25,332 bases of DNA from Clostridiales bacterium (GTDB taxonomy: Bacteria > Bacillota > Clostridia > Oscillospirales > Oscillospiraceae): NCBI GenBank assembly GCA_019415645.1, contig DXYV01000040.1:1-25332 (forward strand). The letters run 5' to 3'. Of this stretch, positions 21,068 to 25,332 are shown in pieces (within the stretch, counting starts at the first letter, position 1; every line of letters starts with the position of its first letter). Made by a program: the position numbers and the translations under genes. Below the pieces are notes generated by a model that did no database searches, was not told the DNA's origin, and worked only from the letters and a program-made list of their open reading frames with translations.

Positions 21068-21586
21068 TTATACGTCTTTCAGCACGATGGTCCCGCCGGC
21101 CCGCGTGGCCGGCACGTCGATGACCCGCTGATTGGAGGAACCCCGGAAGTGGAGGGAAATGTCCTTGCGGGCCTCCACAAATTCCCCGTCCACCAGCACG
21201 TCCACCAGGGAGAGCAGCTCGTCGGTGCACGCGCAGCGGGCCCGGCTGCCGCCGGTGAGTTCCTCCCAGGTGTAGCCGGAAAAGGCCCAGATGGTCTTGT
21301 CCGGGTAGGCGGCCCGGACCCGCCGGAGGAAGGGCAGCAGAGCCTGCTGGTTGTCCGGCTCAAAGGGCTCGCCGCCCAGCAGGGTCAGCCCATTGATGAA
21401 CGAAGGGGCCAGGGCCTCCAGCAGCTCGTCCTCAGTCTCCCGGGTGAAGGGCTGGCCATAGGCAAAATCCCAGGTCTCCGGCTGGAAGCAGCCCTTGCAG
21501 TGGTGGGTGCAGCCGGAGACAAACAGAGTCACCCGGACCCCGGTGCCGTTGGCGATGTCCCGCTTTTTGATGTTGGCGTAGTTCAC
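21068..21586 (-). CDS. nrdG: anaerobic ribonucleotide reductase activating protein
   Basis: A 172-residue radical SAM enzyme that generates the glycyl radical on NrdD. The 4Fe-4S ligands are in SGCTHHCKGCFQPETWDF (Cys26, Cys30, Cys33), with the SAM-binding GGEP motif in LTLLGGEPFEPDNQ. The start is a GTG at 21584-21586 with GAGGTGG 4 bases upstream, giving MNYANIKKRDIANGTGVRVT, the family N terminus. A longer open frame runs back into nrdD and is not real. It lies 62 bases after nrdD, with a strong hairpin in between. Confidence 0.95.
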   Translation of the reverse strand: MNYANIKKRDIANGTGVRVTLFVSGCTHHCKGCFQPETWDFAYGQPFTRETEDELLEALAPSFINGLTLLGGEPFEPDNQQALLPFLRRVRAAYPDKTIWAFSGYTWEELTGGSRARCACTDELLSLVDVLVDGEFVEARKDISLHFRGSSNQRVIDVPATRAGGTIVLKDV

Positions 21587-21604
21587 AAAACCACCTCTGA
21601 TTCG

Positions 21605-21632
21605 CCGGGGCGGCCCAAATGGGCCGCCCCGG
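21605..21632 (-). other. hairpin between nrdD and nrdG
   Basis: A perfect 13-base GC-rich inverted repeat (21605-21617 with 21620-21632). No U tract follows on the minus strand, so it is more likely an RNA-processing or 3'-protecting hairpin that lowers nrdG relative to nrdD than a full terminator. Confidence 0.55.
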
Positions 21633-21648
21633 GCTGATTTATGGTGTA

Positions 21649-23826
21649 TTACAGATGCAGGACCCGCTCCTTGATCTCCTGGGTGCGTCCCTGATTCCAG
21701 AACTGGGTGCCGATGTAGCCGCAGGTGCGCCGGGCCACGTTCAGCTTGTTCTGGTCCCGGTTGCCGCAGTTGGGGCACTCCCAGACCAGCTTGCCGTCGT
21801 CCTCCACGATCTGAATCTCGCCGTCGTAGCCGCACTCCTGGCAGTAGTCGCTCTTGGTGTTGAGCTCGGCGTACATGATGTGGTCGTAGATATACTGCAT
21901 GAGCTGGAGCACCGCTTCCAGATTGCCCTGCATGTTGGGGACCTCCACATAGCTGATGGCGCCGCCGGGGGACAGGGCCTGGAACTGCGCCTCGAAGGAG
22001 AGCTTGTCGAAGGCGTCGATCTCCTCCGTGACGTGAACGTGGTAGCTGTTGGTGATATAGGACTTGTCCGTGACGCCGGGGATGACGCCGAACCGCTTTT
22101 GCAGGCACTTGGCGAACTTATAGGTGGTGGACTCCAGCGGCGTGCCGTACAGGGAGAAGTCAATGTGCTCCTTGGCTTTCCAGGCGGCCGTGGCCTTGTT
22201 CAGGTACTGCATGACCTCCAGGGCGAAGGGAGTGGCGGCGGGGTCGGTGTGGGAGCGGCCGGTCATATACTTCACGCACTCATACAGGCCGGCATAGCCC
22301 AGGGAGATGGTGGAGTAGCCGTTGTAGAGCAGCTTGTCGATGGGTTCGCCCTTCTTCAGACGTGCCAGGGCGCCGTACTGCCACAGGATGGGGGCCGCGT
22401 CGGACAGGGTGCCCTTGAGGCGGTTGTGCCGGCACATGAGGGCGCGGTAGCACAGGTCCAGACGCTCGTCAAAGATGGACCAGAACTTGTCCATATCGCC
22501 GCCGGAGGACAGGGCGATGTCCACCAGGTTGAGGGTGACCACACCCTGATTGAAGCGGCCGTAATACTTGGGCTGGTTGGTCTCCGGGTCCACATAGGGG
22601 GTCAGGAAGGAGCGGCAGCCCATGCAGGTGTAGCAGTGGCCCTCGCCGTTCTTGTCCACCTTGTTCTGGAGCATGATTTTCTCCGAGATGTAGTCGGGCA
22701 CCATCCGCTTGGCGGTGCACTTGGCGGCCAGCTCGGTCAGATAGTAATAGGGCGTGCCGGGACGGACGTTGTCCTCTTCCAGCACATAGATGAGCTTGGG
22801 GAAGGCGGGGGTGATCCACACGCCGGCCTCGTTTTTCACGCCCTGGTAGCGCTGGTTCAGGGTCTCTTCGATGATGAGGGCCAGATCGCGCTTGGTCTGG
22901 GGGTCCTTCACCTCGCCCAGGTACATGAACACCGTGACGAAGGGGGCCTGACCGTTGGTGGTCATCAGGGTGACCACCTGGTACTGGATGGTCTGGACGC
23001 CCCGGCGAATCTCCTCCCGCAGGCGCTTTTCCACGATCTTGGAGATGGTCTCCCCGGAGGGATTGCCGCCCATCTCCACCGCCTCGGTCAGCACCTCCTG
23101 GCGGATCTTATCCCGGGAGATCTGCACGAAGGGGGCCAGGTGGGCCAGGGAGATGGACTGTCCGCCGTACTGGTTGGAGGCCACCTGGGCGATGATCTGG
23201 GTGGCGATGTTGCAGGCGGTGGAGAAGCTGTGGGGCTTCTCAATGAGGGTACCCGAAATGACGGTGCCGTTCTGGAGCATGTCCTCCAGATTCACCAGAT
23301 CGCAGTTGTGCATGTGCTGGGCATAGTAGTCCATGTCGTGGAAATGGATGATACCCTCCTTGTGAGCCTCCACGATGTCAGGGGGGAGAAGCAGCCGCTG
23401 GGTGATGTCCTTGGACACCTCGCCGGCCATGTAGTCCCGCTGGACCGAGTTGACCGTGGGGTTCTTGTTGGAGTTCTCCTGCTTGACCTCCTCGTTGTTG
23501 CACTCGATCAGGGTCAGGATCTGGTTGTCTGTGGTGTTGGCGGCGCGGGCCAGGGAGCGGGTATAGCGGTAACGGATGTACCGCTTGGCGGTCTCGTAGG
23601 CGCTGTGACGCATGAGCTCGGTCTCCACCAGCTCCTGAATCTCCTCCACCGACAGAGCGCGGGCCACCTTGGACGCGGCGTTCTCCACGTTGAGGGCGAT
23701 CTGCTCCACCTGCTGCGGGGACAGCTCCGGCGTCTGGTCGGTGGCGTGGTTGGCTTTATCCACGGCGGCGGCGATTTTGCTCCGGTCGAACACGGCCTCG
23801 CTGCCGTTGCGTTTGATGATCTTCAC
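21649..23826 (-). CDS. nrdD: anaerobic (class III) ribonucleoside-triphosphate reductase
   Basis: A 725-residue oxygen-sensitive enzyme making dNTPs from NTPs. An ATP-cone occupies about 1-90 (MKIIKRNGSEAVFDRSKIAA...). The catalytic barrel includes HNCDLVNLEDMLQNG and CYTCMGCRSFLTPY. The C-terminal zinc site is CQECG and CPNCG, and the glycyl-radical loop is RRTCGYIG, with Gly703 the likely radical site. The start is a GTG at 23824-23826 with GGAGGAG 4 bases upstream. The length is normal. It is first in the nrdD-nrdG unit. Long open frames on the opposite strand are artefacts of GC-rich codons. Confidence 0.96.
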   Translation of the reverse strand: MKIIKRNGSEAVFDRSKIAAAVDKANHATDQTPELSPQQVEQIALNVENAASKVARALSVEEIQELVETELMRHSAYETAKRYIRYRYTRSLARAANTTDNQILTLIECNNEEVKQENSNKNPTVNSVQRDYMAGEVSKDITQRLLLPPDIVEAHKEGIIHFHDMDYYAQHMHNCDLVNLEDMLQNGTVISGTLIEKPHSFSTACNIATQIIAQVASNQYGGQSISLAHLAPFVQISRDKIRQEVLTEAVEMGGNPSGETISKIVEKRLREEIRRGVQTIQYQVVTLMTTNGQAPFVTVFMYLGEVKDPQTKRDLALIIEETLNQRYQGVKNEAGVWITPAFPKLIYVLEEDNVRPGTPYYYLTELAAKCTAKRMVPDYISEKIMLQNKVDKNGEGHCYTCMGCRSFLTPYVDPETNQPKYYGRFNQGVVTLNLVDIALSSGGDMDKFWSIFDERLDLCYRALMCRHNRLKGTLSDAAPILWQYGALARLKKGEPIDKLLYNGYSTISLGYAGLYECVKYMTGRSHTDPAATPFALEVMQYLNKATAAWKAKEHIDFSLYGTPLESTTYKFAKCLQKRFGVIPGVTDKSYITNSYHVHVTEEIDAFDKLSFEAQFQALSPGGAISYVEVPNMQGNLEAVLQLMQYIYDHIMYAELNTKSDYCQECGYDGEIQIVEDDGKLVWECPNCGNRDQNKLNVARRTCGYIGTQFWNQGRTQEIKERVLHL

Positions 23827-23905
23827 GGGTCTCCTCCCTTTCTTTCTGCGGGTTTATCCTTATGATGCAGCGCCGCCAAAGGTTGGGGCGCCGTTTGTCG
23901 CTGAG

Positions 23906-23952
23906 CCACATTATATAGTATTTTTCGGTGAAAAGCAATCCATATTTTGCGT
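23906..23952 (-). promoter_or_regulatory. nrdD promoter with tandem NrdR-like boxes
   Basis: Minus strand promoter: TTGCTT (23933-23938), 17 bases, TATAAT (23910-23915). Two 16-base sites resembling the NrdR box overlap it: ATACTATATAATGTGG (23906-23921), which matches my recalled consensus acaCwAtATaTwGtgt at 13 of 16 positions, and ACGCAAAATATGGATT (23937-23952), about 11 of 16. The gap between them is 15 bases, the linker typical of NrdR box pairs. Repression by NrdR (gene not in the window) would couple nrdDG to dATP/ATP levels. Confidence 0.7.
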
Positions 23953-24030
23953 CTGAAAAAGAAAAGCCAGCAAACTGTCCAAAGGGGCGGAGCAGGCATG
24001 GCAGCAGGGGAAAACGGGGGAGCAGGCATG

Positions 24031-24069
24031 AAAAAAGCCGTCCGGACCCGAACGGGGGACGGCTTTTTT
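24031..24069 (-). terminator. terminator of the second patatin gene
   Basis: A perfect 13-base stem, AAAAAAGCCGTCC (24031-24043) with 24057-24069; on the minus strand it ends in six U. It lies 45 bases beyond the patatin stop. Confidence 0.85.
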
Positions 24070-24113
24070 GTGCAATCTTGCGGGAGAGGCTCCGGGCGGG
24101 AAAACAAACCCGG

Positions 24114-24950
24114 TCAGAGCCAATCCACAATGGCCTGCGCGTCGCGGCGGCCCATCTCATAGAGCCGCTTCAGAGCATCCCGGTCCTTGGTCAGAGTATC
24201 TACCCCCTGGGTATCGGCGGGGGCGACGATCAGGGCCCGGCCTTGGGCCTCGTACTCCTTGGCGGCCTCCACACTGGCGTTGTACCGGGCGGCCCGCTGC
24301 CGGAGGTTTTCCGCGGCCCGGGGATAGCGGCGCTGAATTAGCCGGGCGATCAGGGGGTCTTTTCCCGGCGCCCGCAGTACATCTCTGGGCCGGGTCAGGA
24401 GCAGAACCACCTTGTCGCAGCCCTCCTGGAAGGCGCGCTCGATGGGGACCGGGTCGGCCAACGCCCCGTCATAGTACAGAGTTCCGTTCAGCTCGAAGGG
24501 GGGATTGGCGCCGGGCAGACAGGAGGAGGCCATTAGAATGCGGTAGTCATCCTGCCGCAGGTCCTCCTTTGTGAAATAGACCGCTTGGCCGGAGAGCGCA
24601 TCGGACGCGACCACCAGAAGCTGGGCCGGGTTGGCCTGAATGTTTGCATAGTCCAGAGGATTCTCTCCGTCGGAGTTGCTCAGAGTGCCGTAGATGTAGG
24701 TCAGATCGACGTAGCCCTTTCCCCGGAGAAAGTTCCCCAGGCTCATATATGCTTTTCGGAAGGAGTAGTCGTGGTGGAAGACGTAGTTCCGGCCCTCCTG
24801 GCCCGCCAGGTAGGAGGCCATATTGGCGCTGCCGGCGGACACACCGATGCAGCAGTCAAATACAATACCTTCCGCAAGGCAGCGGTCCATGACTCCAGCC
24901 GCGTAGATGCCGCGCATCCCGCCGCCTACGTCCACAACACCCAGCTTCAT
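24114..24950 (-). CDS. patatin-like phospholipase (second of two)
   Basis: A 278-residue cytoplasmic patatin-family acyl hydrolase. The oxyanion motif is GGGMRG (9-14), the nucleophile elbow GVSAG (Ser38) and the catalytic aspartate in YYDGALAD (Asp161); GCDKVVLLLTRPRDV follows, as in the first patatin. The start at 24950 is preferred because GGAGG (24958-24962) is 7 bases upstream; the ATG at 24956 lies only one base from it. It shares fold, catalytic spacing and the EGCDKVV/QGCDKVV segment with the protein at 7404-8261, but the sequences differ widely elsewhere, so they are old paralogs. It is monocistronic, between ilvC and nrdD. Substrate unknown. Confidence 0.87.
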   Translation of the reverse strand: MKLGVVDVGGGMRGIYAAGVMDRCLAEGIVFDCCIGVSAGSANMASYLAGQEGRNYVFHHDYSFRKAYMSLGNFLRGKGYVDLTYIYGTLSNSDGENPLDYANIQANPAQLLVVASDALSGQAVYFTKEDLRQDDYRILMASSCLPGANPPFELNGTLYYDGALADPVPIERAFQEGCDKVVLLLTRPRDVLRAPGKDPLIARLIQRRYPRAAENLRQRAARYNASVEAAKEYEAQGRALIVAPADTQGVDTLTKDRDALKRLYEMGRRDAQAIVDWL

Positions 24951-24978
24951 AGCCATCCCTCCGATTCTTTTGCGCTTA

Positions 24979-24989
24979 AGTATAGCATA
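24979..24989 (-). promoter_or_regulatory. extended -10 promoter candidate of the second patatin gene
   Basis: On the minus strand TATACT (24979-24984) is preceded by TGC, giving an extended -10, about 29 bases before the start codon. No good -35 was seen. Confidence 0.4.
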
Positions 24990-25078
24990 CGGCGGAGAGG
25001 GGTGACAGAGACAGTCCCCGAAATTTGTCAGAGTTTTGGACAGCCGGCAGGATTTGTCCGGCAGAAAGGACAGAAGAA

Positions 25079-25113
25079 GCAGGCCGCCGCTCTGAACGAG
25101 AGCGGCGGCCTGC
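25079..25113 (-). terminator. ilvC terminator
   Basis: A perfect 15-base stem (25079-25093 with 25099-25113, 5-base loop), followed on the minus strand by TTCTTCTGTCC, lies 44 bases after the ilvC stop. Confidence 0.75.
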
Positions 25114-25157
25114 CTTGCACAAAATCTGGTTTTTGGGCTGTGCCCAGCACAGACCCT

Positions 25158-25332
25158 TTAGTTGGAGGCGGTGTCCAGGTCGGAATCGCTGCCCCAGATC
25201 ATGTTCTTGCGCAGCTCCTCGCCCACGACCTCCATCTGGTGCTTCTTGAGCTGGGCGCGCTTGGAGTTGAAGAAGGTGCGGCCGTTCTTGTTCTCGGCGA
25301 TCCACTTGCCGGCGAAGGTGCCGTCCTGGATG
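25158..25332 (-). CDS. ilvC: ketol-acid reductoisomerase, C-terminal end only
   Basis: Only the last 57 residues and stop (TAA at 25158-25160) are in the window; the 5' part lies beyond the right edge. The visible sequence, IQDGTFAGKWIAENKNGRTF followed by RAQLKKHQMEVVGEELRKNM and IWGSDSDLDTASN, matches the IlvC C-terminal helical domain, whose usual form is IQxGxFAxxWIxEN...HxIExVGxxLRxMM(P)W. The enzyme makes dihydroxy acids from acetolactate with NAD(P)H, the step just before ilvD, which lies about 5.5 kb away on the same strand. Confidence 0.88.
   Translation of the reverse strand, partial: IQDGTFAGKWIAENKNGRTFFNSKRAQLKKHQMEVVGEELRKNMIWGSDSDLDTASN

Noticed and set aside
21619..23865. A 748-codon open frame antisense to nrdD
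   Set aside because: It is an exact shadow of nrdD, composed of Gly/Val/His/Leu-rich repeats from complementary codons, with no start context.
23989..24030. The 12-base direct repeat GGAGCAGGCATG at 23989-24000 and 24019-24030
   Set aside because: Too short and only two copies, beside a terminator; probably chance or local slippage, with no sign of a functional site.
1..25332. tRNA, rRNA or other known structured RNA genes
   Set aside because: No cloverleaf-like or conserved rRNA segments were recognised on either strand by eye; a covariance search would be needed to exclude small ncRNAs.

Overview
The window looks like chromosome of a GC-rich, anaerobic, endospore-forming Firmicute, most likely in the Oscillospiraceae (Flavonifractor, Lawsonibacter, Oscillibacter or Intestinimonas type). 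Four things suggest this: a complete spoIIAA-spoIIAB-sigF operon (endospore former), an oxygen-sensitive class III ribonucleotide reductase (anaerobe), GC-rich codon use with strong AGGAGG-type ribosome sites, and a nucleoside ABC importer of the Bacillus Nup/BMP type. The genus is an inference. No rRNA, tRNA, CRISPR array, transposase or phage structural gene was seen.

Layout. 1-1322 (-): a zinc-ribbon protein and an acyl-ACP thioesterase that runs off the left edge. 1473-2495 (-): an FMN-dependent alpha-hydroxy-acid dehydrogenase. 2743-4221 (+): the sporulation sigma-F operon. 4222-4818: a 600-base non-coding region made of stacked palindromes. 4819-6771: a divergent pair, with an unknown 94-residue protein on one side and a small XRE repressor translationally coupled to a GtrB-like glycosyltransferase and a GtrA-like membrane protein on the other; the shared promoter region carries two copies of a palindromic operator. 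6909-8261: a coiled-coil protein and a convergent patatin-like lipase. 8497-14773 (+): deoC, then a BMP lipoprotein, ABC ATPase and two permeases, which together form a nucleoside uptake and deoxyribose salvage block. 14832-17755 (-): a MATE exporter and a probable 8-oxoguanine deaminase. 17992-20497: ilvD diverging from a FadR-type GntR regulator. 20543-21024: a frameshifted membrane protein gene. 21068-23826 (-): nrdD-nrdG under a promoter with tandem NrdR-like boxes. 24114-24950 (-): a second patatin-like protein. 25158 to the end (-): the 3' end of ilvC.

Themes. Purine, deoxynucleoside and dNTP metabolism recurs (deoC, importer, deaminase, nrdDG), and two branched-chain amino acid genes, ilvD and ilvC, lie about 5.5 kb apart. 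Most units have recognisable sigma-A promoters with 16-17 base spacers, and most convergent junctions have strong hairpin terminators.

The most unusual material is non-coding. (1) A family of dispersed palindromes has unrelated stems but the same CGCAG/CTGCG apex. (2) A 68-base duplication of the 3' end of deoC flanks an array of five hairpins. (3) A promoter plus 5'-hairpin module occurs identically upstream of a patatin-like lipase and of a MATE exporter, each followed by a terminator-like hairpin before the start codon. These are the best candidates for undescribed biology here. All rest on reading the sequence by eye, without database searches.
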